Assembly: GCA_000161775.1 (NCBI GenBank) | Contig: GG704596.1 | Location: 1,197,029 to 1,261,028, forward strand | DNA length: 64,000 nt | Origin: Ruegeria lacuscaerulensis ITI-1157 | GTDB taxonomy: Bacteria > Pseudomonadota > Alphaproteobacteria > Rhodobacterales > Rhodobacteraceae | Reading direction: 5' to 3' | Notes under the pieces: generated by a model | Told to the model about the DNA's origin: nothing | The model's input: only the letters and a program-made list of their open reading frames with translations | The model's database searches: none | Program-made: the position numbers and the translations under genes | In this document: positions 35,169 to 43,516 of the stretch, in pieces | Layout: every line of letters starts with the position of its first letter | Numbering within the stretch: the stretch's first letter is position 1

Positions 35169-36608
35169 TCACCTCAGGATCGTGAACCGGGCACGCAAGC
35201 CCTGTTCGCCCGCCTCGAACCGCAGAGAGCCGCCGTGTTGCTCGGCCACGGTCGCGACGATGGTCAGGCCAAGGCCGAATCCGTCGGACGAGCCGGTGTT
35301 GGACCCACGCCGGAAAGGTGCCATCAGCGCTTCGATGTCGGCGACCGTCAGGTCGGTGCCCTTGTCCTCGACGATGACCGTGGCGGTTTCGGCGTCGGTC
35401 TCCAGCGATACCCTGGCGTGCCGGCCGTATTTCAGCGCGTTGTCGATCAGGTTGGTCAGCGCCCGCCGCAGCGAGATCGGGCGGGCCATCACCAGAATGC
35501 GCCGGCTCTCCGGCAGGCTGGCGTGGCCGCGCCGGGACATGAACAAAGAGGAGGCGCCCTCGACTTCGACCGGGGCGATCTGCTGCAGATTCACCGGCAG
35601 GTCCATGTCCTGGTAATCGGCCACCAGCGACTCGACCAGCGAGGTCAGCGAGATCTGCCGCGGTTCCTCGACGCTCAACTCCGACCGGGTATAGGTCAGC
35701 ACGCTTTCGATCATGCCGGTCATCTGATCGACGTCCGATTCCAGCTTTTCGCGCAGGTCGGGGTCGGGGATCAGGGCCGCGCGCAGCCGCACCCGCGCGG
35801 CAGGGGTGCCCAGATCGTGGCTGACCCCCGACAGGACCGTGGCGCGTTTTTCCAGCTGCGCGCGTTCATCCTGAAGATAGTCGTTCACCGCAGAGACGAT
35901 GTCACGCAGCTCGGCAGGGCCGGCGGTGTCATAGCTCTCGGGGCCGCCATACCGGCGCCGGTCGCGCAGCGCCTGGGCGAAGCGGGCGAAACTGTCGGTG
36001 GCATTGCCGACCGAGGTCAGGATGGCCGCCAATGCCACGATCGCCACCAGGATCGCCGGCACTCGCAGATCAACAGGCGCGGCGCTGCACCCCCAGACCC
36101 GTGTTCCGTCCACCTGCTGCCAGGCGCCGCGGCCGTACCGGGCGATCAGGACCGGTTCGCTGCAATAGGTGGCCAGCAGCCGGGTAAGGTTACCCATTTT
36201 CTGCGGACCGGTCTGATCGCTGCCCGAAACGATGTCGGACACCGGATAGACCAGCCGGTCGGACATCACGGCCAGGGTCAGTTCGCGCCCGCCCAGCGGT
36301 GCGGAGCTGTCGGTGAGAATCGACAGGTGGGTCACGAAGCGCCGCCCCTGCAGGCCGGGCAATTGTTCAAACTCGCCGGCATCGGCCAGACGCGTGGCCT
36401 GCGGAGACAGCGGCGTGATCGTGATGTCGGGCAGGGCGCCCCGCCCGGTGCGCAAGTTCTCGTACACGGCAAACCCGGCCGCGTAAGCCCGGGTCAGGTA
36501 GCGATCCCAGTTGCGGGCCGAGGCAAACCACAGCCCGGCCGCCAGCAGCCCGGCGGCGAAGGCTCCGATGGCCCAGACCCAGCCGAGACTGCGCAGGCGC
36601 AGGCTCAT
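35169..36608 (-). CDS. Sensor histidine kinase (GtrS-like by context)
   Basis: A 479-residue membrane kinase. Helices near 12-30 and 182-202 flank a periplasmic domain of about 150 residues, then a linker, the H-box VSHDLGTPAARVRLR (phosphorylated His near 263), the N-box LTNLIDNALKYG and the G-box GFGLGLTIVATVAEQHGG. The start overlaps the stop of the response-regulator gene by ATGA, so both come from one transcript. The divergent glucose-type ABC genes recall the GtrS/GltR systems beside gts genes in pseudomonads. The sensed signal is not known here. Confidence 0.9.
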   Translation of the reverse strand: MSLRLRSLGWVWAIGAFAAGLLAAGLWFASARNWDRYLTRAYAAGFAVYENLRTGRGALPDITITPLSPQATRLADAGEFEQLPGLQGRRFVTHLSILTDSSAPLGGRELTLAVMSDRLVYPVSDIVSGSDQTGPQKMGNLTRLLATYCSEPVLIARYGRGAWQQVDGTRVWGCSAAPVDLRVPAILVAIVALAAILTSVGNATDSFARFAQALRDRRRYGGPESYDTAGPAELRDIVSAVNDYLQDERAQLEKRATVLSGVSHDLGTPAARVRLRAALIPDPDLREKLESDVDQMTGMIESVLTYTRSELSVEEPRQISLTSLVESLVADYQDMDLPVNLQQIAPVEVEGASSLFMSRRGHASLPESRRILVMARPISLRRALTNLIDNALKYGRHARVSLETDAETATVIVEDKGTDLTVADIEALMAPFRRGSNTGSSDGFGLGLTIVATVAEQHGGSLRFEAGEQGLRARFTILR

Positions 36609-37342
36609 GCCTCGTCTTCCACGGCCACGTCGCAGGCAAAGACGTATCCCACCCCCCGCGCGGTGCGCAGCATCTGGGGATCCTTGGGGTTGGCCTCGAT
36701 CTTGGAGCGCAGACGCCCGACCAGAACATCGATGGCGCGGCCCTGCGCCTCGGGCTTGTCGCCACTGCCGGTCACGTCCAGCGCGGCGGCGATCTCGTCG
36801 CGGGTCAGGGGGATGTGGGGATTGGCCAACAGCACCTTGAGCAGCGCGGTTTCCCGCTGTGACAGCGACACCTGATAGCCGTCGGGGGCATGCACCTCGT
36901 CGCGCTTTCCGTCATAGACCCAGCCGCCGAAGCGGAAGGTGCGGATCCGCCGGCGATAGGCCAGCGACGGCGTGCGCCGCGCGCGCTGCATCACCGCCCG
37001 CACGCGCGCCAGCAACAGCTGCGGGTTGAACGGCTTGGCGATGTAGTCATCGGCGCCGACCTCGTAGCCGGCCATGCGCTGGTGATCGGCCGACAGGGCC
37101 GACACGAAAATGATCGGCACGTCCTGTTCGCGGCGCAGCCGGGCGCAGATCTCGACACCGTTCTCGTCGCCCAGCATCACGTCCAGCAGGATCAGGTCGA
37201 TGCGGCCCGATTTCAGATGCCCGTGCACCTGGTCTTCGGTCGCGGCCGGCAGGGCGATGAACCCGTTCTGCTGAAAGAACTGCGTCAGCATCGACCGGAT
37301 CTCCGGATCGTCGTCGACAACCAGCAAACGTGGAATGCTCAC
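36605..37342 (-). CDS. OmpR-family response regulator (GltR-like by context)
   Basis: A 245-residue regulator with receiver-domain acidic residues D10-D12, phosphoacceptor D54 (LLDVML), S81 and K103. A winged-helix DNA-binding domain follows at about 135-235 (LSQRETALLKVLLANPHIPLTRDEIA, RGVGYVF). I place the start at GTG 37342, which is preceded by AGGGAGGACGAAC; an upstream TTG at 37381 has no such site. Phased GTAAC repeats 42-86 bases upstream are good candidates for its own binding sites and could control both itself and the divergent sugar transporter. Confidence 0.93.
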   Translation of the reverse strand: MSIPRLLVVDDDPEIRSMLTQFFQQNGFIALPAATEDQVHGHLKSGRIDLILLDVMLGDENGVEICARLRREQDVPIIFVSALSADHQRMAGYEVGADDYIAKPFNPQLLLARVRAVMQRARRTPSLAYRRRIRTFRFGGWVYDGKRDEVHAPDGYQVSLSQRETALLKVLLANPHIPLTRDEIAAALDVTGSGDKPEAQGRAIDVLVGRLRSKIEANPKDPQMLRTARGVGYVFACDVAVEDEA

Positions 37343-37383
37343 GTTCGTCCTCCCTGAATTCCCCCGCGACGCTGCCCTCAATT

Positions 37384-37428
37384 GTAACGGACTGCAACGG
37401 ATTCAAGATCAACGTAACATGCTGTAAC
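37384..37428. promoter_or_regulatory. Phased GTAAC direct repeats (candidate response-regulator operator)
   Basis: GTAAC 37384-37388, GCAAC 37394-37398, GTAAC 37414-37418 and GTAAC 37424-37428 lie at exact multiples of 10 bases. OmpR-type regulators bind as head-to-tail dimers to 5-6 base half-sites spaced 10-11 bases apart. The array sits between the response-regulator start (37342) and the glucose-type binding protein gene (37561). Confidence 0.6.
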
Positions 37429-37560
37429 AAAGCGCGGGAAAAATTGCGCCCAGGGTGGGGTCTGCGCGGATTTTCCATTGCCCGGTGCCGGTCCGATTCC
37501 GGTAACATCCGACATCGCCGCTCAAACAGCGGCAACCAAGGTTTCTGGGAGGATACCAAC

Positions 37561-38805
37561 ATGAAACGTTTTGCACTCGCTACGGCGTCTTCGCTTGCCG
37601 TTCTGGCCAGCACTTCGGTGATGGCCGAACCGCAGGCCGAAGTTCTGCACTGGTGGACATCGGGAGGTGAGGCCAAGTCGGTCGCCGTTCTGCAGGAGGA
37701 ATTCGCGGCCAATGGCGGCACCTGGACGGACATGCCCGTCGCGGGCGGTGGCGGTGACGCAGCGATGACCGCGCTGCGGGCCCGGGTGTTGTCAGGCAAC
37801 GCACCGACCGCCGTGCAGCTGAAGGGCCCGGCGATCCAGGAATGGTACGAAGAAGGCGTTCTGGCCGACATCTCGAACGTGGCCGAGGCCGAGGGCTGGG
37901 ACAAGGTTCTGCCCGCTTCGATCGCAGCGCACATGAAGTGCGAGGGCACCTGGTGTGCAGCGCCGGTGAACGTGCACCGGGTCGACTGGATCTGGGCCAA
38001 CGCCGACGTGCTGGCGGCCAATGGCATCGAGATGCCGACCACCTGGGATGAGTTCAACGCCGCCGCCGAGAAGCTGCAGGCCGCCGGTGTGATCCCGCTG
38101 GCCCATGGCGGTCAGGCCTGGCAGGACGCGACCGTGTTCGAAACGGTCGTTCTGGGCCTTGGCGGCCCCGAGTTCTACAAAAAGGCGCTGGTCGAGCTGG
38201 ACCCCGAGGCGCTGACCTCGGACACGATGGTCAAGGTGTTCGACCAGATGCGCACCCTGCGCGGTTTCGTTGACGAGAACTTCTCGGGCCGCGACTGGAA
38301 TCTGGCCACCGCCATGGTCATGAACGGCGAGGCCGCCTTCCAGATCATGGGTGACTGGGCCAAGGGTGAATTCCTGGCCGCGGGCAAGGAACCGGGCAAG
38401 GATTTCCTGTGCGCCTCGACCCCCGGCGACGGATATCTGTACAACGTCGACAGCTTTGCCATGTTTGACGTGGAAGGTGACGACAAGCGCGCCGGGCAGG
38501 AACTGCTGGCCAAGCTGATCGTCGCGCCCAAGTTCCAGGAAGTGTTCAACCTGAACAAAGGCTCGATCCCGGCCCGCACCGACGTGGCGCTGGACAAGTT
38601 CGACATGTGCGCCAAGATCTCGGCCGAAGACATGGCGACCTCGTCCGAAAACGGCTCGCTGCTGCCGTCCTATGCCCACGGCATGGCGCTGCGCGGGGCG
38701 CAGGCCGGTGCGATCACCGACGTGGTGACCGCGCATTTCAACTCGGACATGTCCTCGCAGGAGGCCGTGCAACAACTGGCTGACGCAGTGGCCAACAGCT
38801 ACTGA
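37561..38805 (+). CDS. Glucose/mannose-type ABC transporter substrate-binding protein
   Basis: A 414-residue periplasmic sugar receptor with a signal peptide (STSVMA-EPQ). It shares LHWWTSGGEAKSVAVL, VAGGGGDAAMTALRARVLSGN, IQEWYEEGVLADI and PVNVHRVDWIWANADVL with GtsA-type glucose receptors of pseudomonads. Ligand specificity is inferred from these matches and from the adjacent GtrS/GltR-like regulators. GGGAGG precedes ATG 37561. It is the first gene of the transporter operon and is followed by a strong hairpin. Confidence 0.92.
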   Translation: MKRFALATASSLAVLASTSVMAEPQAEVLHWWTSGGEAKSVAVLQEEFAANGGTWTDMPVAGGGGDAAMTALRARVLSGNAPTAVQLKGPAIQEWYEEGVLADISNVAEAEGWDKVLPASIAAHMKCEGTWCAAPVNVHRVDWIWANADVLAANGIEMPTTWDEFNAAAEKLQAAGVIPLAHGGQAWQDATVFETVVLGLGGPEFYKKALVELDPEALTSDTMVKVFDQMRTLRGFVDENFSGRDWNLATAMVMNGEAAFQIMGDWAKGEFLAAGKEPGKDFLCASTPGDGYLYNVDSFAMFDVEGDDKRAGQELLAKLIVAPKFQEVFNLNKGSIPARTDVALDKFDMCAKISAEDMATSSENGSLLPSYAHGMALRGAQAGAITDVVTAHFNSDMSSQEAVQQLADAVANSY

Positions 38806-38815
38806 TCTCCAACCC

Positions 38816-38848
38816 GCCCTGCCCCCATGCGCGGGCAGGGCACCTTTT
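38816..38848 (+). terminator. Intra-operon hairpin after the sugar-binding protein gene
   Basis: GCCCTGCCC 38816-38824 pairs perfectly with GGGCAGGGC 38833-38841 around an 8-base loop, then ACCTTTTCT. The short interrupted U-run suggests partial termination, which would favour excess binding protein over permeases. Confidence 0.6.
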
Positions 38849-38864
38849 CTCCCCGGAGGCTCAA

Positions 38865-39737
38865 ATGTCGGAATGGCTGGAAAACCACCTGCCCAAGGTG
38901 GTACTGGCACCCTCGTTCATCGCCGTATTGATTTTTGTCTACGGTTTCATCGGATGGACGGCCTGGGTATCGCTGACCCGCTCGAAACTGCTGCCGAAAT
39001 ACGAGATCAAGGGCTTCGTGCAATACGAACGCCTGTTCGACTCGCCCCGCTGGGACACGGCAATCAACAACCTGTACATCTTTGGCGCGCTGTTCATCGT
39101 GATCGCGATGGTGCTGGGCCTGGCGCTGGCCATCCTGCTGGATCAGAAGATCCGCGTCGAAGGGTTCATCCGCACGATCTATCTGTACCCGATGGCGCTG
39201 TCGATGATCGTCACCGGCACCGCGTGGAAATGGATCCTGAACCCCGGTCTGGGCATCGAATCCACGGTTCGGGGCTGGGGGTTTGAAAACTTCACCTTCG
39301 ACTGGCTGGTGAACCCCGATTTCGCGATCTATACGATCGTGATGGCGGCGGTCTGGCAAAGCTCGGGCTTCGTGATGGCGCTGTTTCTGGCCGGGCTGCG
39401 GTCGGTCGACGGCGAGATCATCAAGGCCGCGCAGGTCGATGGCATCCCCACCTGGCGGATCTATACGGCGATCATCATCCCGTCGATGGCACCGATCTTC
39501 CTGTCGGCCTTCATCGTGCTGGCCCACCTTGCGATCAAGAGCTTTGACCTGGTCATCGCCCTGACCGGCGGCGGCCCCGGCTATGCCACCGATCTGCCGG
39601 CCACCTACATGTACGCCATGGCGTTTTCGCGCGGCGACATCGGCCAGGCGGCGGCGTCGGCAATGATCATGATGCTGGTCGTCTTTGCGATCGTGGTTCC
39701 TTACCTTTACTCAGAACTGAGGGCGAAAAATGACTGA
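38865..39737 (+). CDS. Sugar ABC transporter permease (GtsB/MalF type)
   Basis: A 290-residue six-helix permease. It begins LPKVVLAPSFIAVLIFVYGFIGWTAWVSLT and carries the coupling motif EIIKAAQVDGIPTWRIYTAIIIPSMAPIF. It partners with the next permease to form the sugar channel. CGGAGG precedes ATG 38865. Its end overlaps the following gene by 8 bases. Confidence 0.93.
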   Translation: MSEWLENHLPKVVLAPSFIAVLIFVYGFIGWTAWVSLTRSKLLPKYEIKGFVQYERLFDSPRWDTAINNLYIFGALFIVIAMVLGLALAILLDQKIRVEGFIRTIYLYPMALSMIVTGTAWKWILNPGLGIESTVRGWGFENFTFDWLVNPDFAIYTIVMAAVWQSSGFVMALFLAGLRSVDGEIIKAAQVDGIPTWRIYTAIIIPSMAPIFLSAFIVLAHLAIKSFDLVIALTGGGPGYATDLPATYMYAMAFSRGDIGQAAASAMIMMLVVFAIVVPYLYSELRAKND

Positions 39738-40623
39738 TCTGTCGATGCCCCGAACCCGTGCGCAGGGCACGGCCGGCAAGACCGCGCTGCGCTGGCTGCT
39801 GTATGTGCTGCTGGGCCTGTTCGCGCTGTATTACCTGATGCCGCTGTTCGTGATGGTCACGACCTCGCTCAAAAGCCTGGAGGAGATCCGCACCGGCAGC
39901 CTGATCGCTCTGCCCCGCGACGTCACGCTCGAGGCGTGGAAGACCGCGTGGTCGGGCGCCTGCACCGGGATTCAGTGCGAAGGGTTGCGTCCCTATTTCT
40001 GGAACTCGGTGCTGATCGCGGTGCCGGCGGTGATCCTGTCGACGCTGCTGGGCGCGCTGAACGGATATGTCGTGGCGCAATGGCGGTTCCGCGGGGCCAA
40101 CATCATCTTTTCGCTGATGCTGTTCGGCTGCTTCATCCCGTTCCAGGTGGTCCTGCTGCCGATGGCGCGGCTGCTGGGGCTGATGGGGCTTGCCGGAACC
40201 ATTCCGGGCCTGATCTTCGTCCACGTGATCTATGGGCTGGGCTTCACCACGCTGTTCTTCCGCAACTACTATGTCACCATTCCGGCCGAGCTGACCAAGG
40301 CCGCGCGGGTGGATGGGGCCGGGTTCTTCCGGATCTTCTGGTCGATCTTCCTGCCGCTGTCGCTGCCTATCATCGTGGTGACGGTGATCTGGCAGTTCAC
40401 CCAGATCTGGAACGACTTCCTGTTCGGCGTCTCGTTCAGCCAGGCGGGCACGCAGCCCGTGACCGTGGCGCTCAACAACATTGTCAACTCAACCACCGGC
40501 GTCAAAGAATACAACGTCGACATGGCCGCCGCGATCATCGCGGGGCTGCCGACGCTGCTCGTCTATGTCGTTGCCGGCAAGTATTTCATCCGCGGCCTGA
40601 CCGCCGGTTCCGTGAAGGGATAA
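39730..40623 (+). CDS. Sugar ABC transporter permease (GtsC/MalG type)
   Basis: A 297-residue permease with helices from about 18 onward (LLYVLLGLFALYYLMPLFVMVTTSLKSLEEI). The coupling loop is ELTKAARVDGAGFFRIFWSIFLPLSLPI, typical of the MalG branch. It is translationally coupled to the upstream permease. Only three bases separate its stop from the ATPase start. Confidence 0.93.
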   Translation: MTDLSMPRTRAQGTAGKTALRWLLYVLLGLFALYYLMPLFVMVTTSLKSLEEIRTGSLIALPRDVTLEAWKTAWSGACTGIQCEGLRPYFWNSVLIAVPAVILSTLLGALNGYVVAQWRFRGANIIFSLMLFGCFIPFQVVLLPMARLLGLMGLAGTIPGLIFVHVIYGLGFTTLFFRNYYVTIPAELTKAARVDGAGFFRIFWSIFLPLSLPIIVVTVIWQFTQIWNDFLFGVSFSQAGTQPVTVALNNIVNSTTGVKEYNVDMAAAIIAGLPTLLVYVVAGKYFIRGLTAGSVKG

Positions 40624-40626
40624 CCC

Positions 40627-41433
40627 ATGGCTCCCATCCTCGATATCAAAAACCTGTACAAGAATTACGGCGCAACCGAGATTCTGAAGGACATCAACAT
40701 CTCGATCGAACCGGGCGATTTCCTGGTGCTGGTCGGCCCTTCGGGCTGTGGCAAGTCGACCCTGCTGAACTGCATCGCCGGGCTCGAGCCGATCTCGGGC
40801 GGGACGCTGTCGATCGGCGGCAAGGACATGACCCATGTCAGCCCCAAGGACCGCGACATCGCGATGGTGTTCCAGTCCTACGCCCTGTACCCGACCATGT
40901 CGGTGGCCAAGAACATCACCTTTGGCATGAAGGTGCGCGGGGTCGACCAGGCCACACAGGACGCCAAGCTAAAAGAGGTCGCCTCGCTTCTGCAGATCGA
41001 GCCGTTGCTGAACCGCCGCCCCAGCCAGTTGTCGGGCGGCCAGCGTCAGCGTGTGGCGATGGGCCGGGCTCTGGTGCGCGACCCCAAGCTGTTCCTGTTT
41101 GACGAGCCGCTGTCGAACCTGGATGCCAAGCTGCGGGTCGAGATGCGGACCGAGATCAAAAAGCTGCATCAGACGCTGGATGCCTCGATCGTCTATGTGA
41201 CCCATGATCAGATCGAAGCGATGACCCTGGCCACCAAGATCGTGGTGCTGAAGGGCGGCGTGGTGCAGCAGATCGGCACCCCGGCCGAGATCTACAATCG
41301 CCCCGCCAACCTGTTCGTGGCCGATTTCATGGGCTCGCCGGCGATGAACCTGATCCCGGCGCGGGTCCAGCGCAATGGGACCGGCACACAGGTCTCGATC
41401 GCGCGTGCGGGGGGGGCGATCCGATCGTGCTGA
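40627..41433 (+). CDS. Sugar ABC transporter ATPase, frameshifted after the nucleotide-binding domain
   Basis: A 268-residue product with a complete nucleotide-binding domain: Walker A GPSGCGKST at 37-45, signature [15 protein letters not shown], Walker B LFLFDEPLSNLDAKLR and the H-loop VTHDQ. The regulatory TOBE/OB domain begins (DFMGSPAMNLIPARV), then the frame leaves the family sequence at a run of eight G (41409-41416) and stops at 41431-41433. The rest continues in another frame to 41726. Ninth-G insertion or loss of two G would restore a protein of about 366 residues of the UgpC/MsmK/GtsD type. It may be a sequencing error, a pseudogene or a slippage site. Confidence 0.85.
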   Translation: MAPILDIKNLYKNYGATEILKDINISIEPGDFLVLVGPSGCGKSTLLNCIAGLEPISGGTLSIGGKDMTHVSPKDRDIAMVFQSYALYPTMSVAKNITFGMKVRGVDQATQDAKLKEVASLLQIEPLLNRRPSQLSGGQRQRVAMGRALVRDPKLFLFDEPLSNLDAKLRVEMRTEIKKLHQTLDASIVYVTHDQIEAMTLATKIVVLKGGVVQQIGTPAEIYNRPANLFVADFMGSPAMNLIPARVQRNGTGTQVSIARAGGAIRSC

Positions 41434-41726
41434 CCGATACGCGCGACCTGCACCTTCCCGAAGAGGTGATCCTGGGCCTGCGCCCCGAGGACATCGCCGA
41501 GGCCGGGTTCCGTGCCGGCGCCGGTGTGCAAGAGGCCACCTGCCTCGTCGATATGGTCGAGCCGGCCGGTGCCGATACCTACGTCGTGTCGGAACTGGGC
41601 GGCAAGCAGGTCACCGCGCGCCTGCATGCCGAAACCAGCGCCAAGGCCGGGCAGATGCTGAACCTGGCTTTTGACATGAGCAAGGTGTCGTATTTCGCCA
41701 AGGACACGGGCGAGCGGCTGAACTGA
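41427..41726 (+). pseudogene. Displaced C-terminal (TOBE domain) part of the sugar ABC ATPase
   Basis: The frame from about 41418 to 41726 encodes LTDTRDLHLPEEVILGLRPEDI and continues to a normal ATPase C-terminus (FDMSKVSYFAKDTGERLN). It is the regulatory domain of the gene starting at 40627, cut off by the indel in the G8 tract. A GTG at 41427 is unlikely to be a real start, since there is no Shine-Dalgarno. Codon use and motif conservation show no further decay, which suggests a very recent change or an assembly error. Confidence 0.75.
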
Positions 41727-41746
41727 ACCGCCTGCCCGGGCACGAA

Positions 41747-41785
41747 AACGCCGCGCATCCGACATGCGCGGCGTTCTGCGTTTTT
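41747..41785. terminator. Terminator between the sugar transporter and mlaC
   Basis: AACGCCGCGCAT 41747-41758 pairs perfectly with ATGCGCGGCGTT 41764-41775 around CCGAC, followed on the plus strand by CTGCG and TTTTT at 41781-41785. The A tract on the left side lets it also end the convergent mlaC transcript. Confidence 0.8.
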
Positions 41786-41797
41786 GGTTCGACCGGA

Positions 41798-42406
41798 TCA
41801 GCCGGCTTTCTTGAGATCCTCAATGAGCTGGTCCAGATTGCCCTTGCGCGCATCCAGCATCGCGCCGATCTCGGTGCGTTCGGTCAGCAGCAGGTTCACC
41901 CCTTCGATGAACATGTTGTAGAACTTGTCGCGACCCGATTTGTCCGACACCAGGAAGGTCACCTCGAACGGGGCCTCGCCTTTCAGTTTGACGGTGCTGC
42001 GCACCTCGTACCCGGCCTTGATCTTGCGTGCCGATTTCACCGTGACCTGGCCGCCGATGAATTCGCGGAACCGACGGCCGTATTTGCGCGAGATATAGCT
42101 TTGGAAAGCCTTGGTAAACTCGCGCATCTGGGCTTTGCTGGCGCTGCGCGCATCGGCCCCCAGCGCATAGCGCGCCATGATCGGAACATCGGCGTATTGT
42201 ACGAAGATCTTCTCGAAATCACGCAGCATCGCGCTTTCGGATTTTCCCGACTCGATCACGCGGGTGATTTCGGCCACCACCTTGTCGACCAGAGCCTTGG
42301 CGCCGGCTTCGGTCAAGGCCAGTGCGGGCAGGGGAAGGGCGGTTGCCGTCAGGCCGGCCACCGCAGTGGCGACAAAGCGGCGGCGGGTCAGTGCGTCATT
42401 CAGCAT
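41798..42406 (-). CDS. mlaC: MlaC-type phospholipid-binding protein (Tgt2/MlaC family)
   Basis: A 202-residue exported protein with a twin-arginine-like start (LTRRRFVATAVAGLTATALPLPALALT) and the MlaC fold markers FVQYADVPIMARYALG, FTKAFQSYISRKYGRRF and FEVTFLVSDKSG. It ferries phospholipids across the periplasm between the MlaA complex and the inner-membrane MlaFEDB transporter. ATG 42406 lies within the last codons of mlaA (11-base overlap); its Shine-Dalgarno GAGGA is part of the mlaA repeat codons. The mlaFEDB genes are not in the window. Confidence 0.9.
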   Translation of the reverse strand: MLNDALTRRRFVATAVAGLTATALPLPALALTEAGAKALVDKVVAEITRVIESGKSESAMLRDFEKIFVQYADVPIMARYALGADARSASKAQMREFTKAFQSYISRKYGRRFREFIGGQVTVKSARKIKAGYEVRSTVKLKGEAPFEVTFLVSDKSGRDKFYNMFIEGVNLLLTERTEIGAMLDARKGNLDQLIEDLKKAG

Positions 42407-43223
42407 AAGGGTCCTCGTATGGGTCCTCGTAGGGGTCAAGATATGCGTCCGTTGCCGGATCCGCGTCGAAATCGGCATAAGGGTCCGAGTACAGGTCCAG
42501 ATAGGCATCCTCGTCGTCGCGCGCCAGTTCGAACCGACGGTTTTGCAGATAGATAAGGCGGGACTGCGCGTAGCTGTCGGCGCTTTCGTAGAGAATCGAG
42601 TCGACCGTATCGGAATACCGTCCCCGATCTCCCATGCGCCGGACCACCTCTGCATACAGACCCAGATTTTCAGCCGGCCGCGTCGGGGCAAAGTCGATGG
42701 GGTTGGTGAACAGGTTCACAACGACGCCAACGGCGTCCCGGGTGGTCGACGGGCCGTACAAGGGCAGTTCGACATAGGCACCTTCACCGAACCCCCAAAC
42801 ATGCAGGGTTTCGCCAAAGTCGGTATCGACGGGCGGAAGGTTCAATTCGTCGGCCGGTCTAGACAGGCCGAAGCCTCCGACGGTGGAATTGACCAGGAAC
42901 TGCAGCAGGGCGTTGCCCGACTGCTTGAGGTTGCCCTGCAGCAGATAGTCCACCGCCTGTCCGGGCATCGAAAGGTTTTCCGCAAAATTGTTGAAACTGG
43001 TGACCATCGGGTCGGGCACGATCTTGACGTACCCCTTGGAGGCCGGGCGGAACAAAAAGCGGTCCACGCCCAGGTTGAATTTGTGGATGCCCCGGTTGGC
43101 ATTCTCGTAGGGGTCGAAGACTTCCCCCCGCGCGGCTGCGTCCTGAGGTTGCGATGCACAGGCGGACAGGGCCCCGAACAGGGCCGCGATAACGACAGTT
43201 TTCAAACGAATCCGGCTCGACAC
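42396..43223 (-). CDS. mlaA: MlaA (VacJ) family outer-membrane lipoprotein
   Basis: A 275-residue lipoprotein with lipobox LSAC (C22) and MlaA core motifs: DPYENANRGIHKFNLGVDRF, NNFAENLSMPGQAVDYLLQGN, FGETLHVWGFGEGAYVELPLYGPSTTRDAVG. It removes misplaced phospholipids from the outer leaflet of the outer membrane. It starts with GTG after GGGAG. The C-terminus is unusual: a highly acidic tail of DPYxD-like units (SDPYADFDADPATDAYLDPYE and on to the end) not present in E. coli MlaA. It is upstream of and overlapping mlaC. Confidence 0.93.
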   Translation of the reverse strand: MSSRIRLKTVVIAALFGALSACASQPQDAAARGEVFDPYENANRGIHKFNLGVDRFLFRPASKGYVKIVPDPMVTSFNNFAENLSMPGQAVDYLLQGNLKQSGNALLQFLVNSTVGGFGLSRPADELNLPPVDTDFGETLHVWGFGEGAYVELPLYGPSTTRDAVGVVVNLFTNPIDFAPTRPAENLGLYAEVVRRMGDRGRYSDTVDSILYESADSYAQSRLIYLQNRRFELARDDEDAYLDLYSDPYADFDADPATDAYLDPYEDPYEDPYAE

Positions 43224-43516
43224 GGCTTCAATTCTCCCGATCGCCCGGATGTAAGGCTACCGGACACCTAATCAATACTCATGGCCGTTTCCCGGCGGTT
43301 CAATTCTTCGCACCTAAACGTTTTGTGCCGGAATGGAAACTCCTTCTATTTAACCCGGGTGCCGGATCCGGGTAAAGTGATCGACAGTCAACACTTCAAC
43401 AAGGGTGGAGACTTGCTCAAATCGCGGATGGATGGAAAAATGCCGGTTTCCGGCTTTCCGCGGGCGATGTTCCCGGTTAGCGTCCGCGTCAGTCGCATGA
43501 AGCTGAGGACAAACAC

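Noticed and set aside
36608..37381. Longer response-regulator start at TTG 37381
   Set aside because: The extension is not receiver-like, and GTG 37342 has a far better Shine-Dalgarno.
37384..37428. CRISPR-like short repeats
   Set aside because: Units are only 5 bases at 10-bp phase with no spacers; a regulatory operator explains them better.
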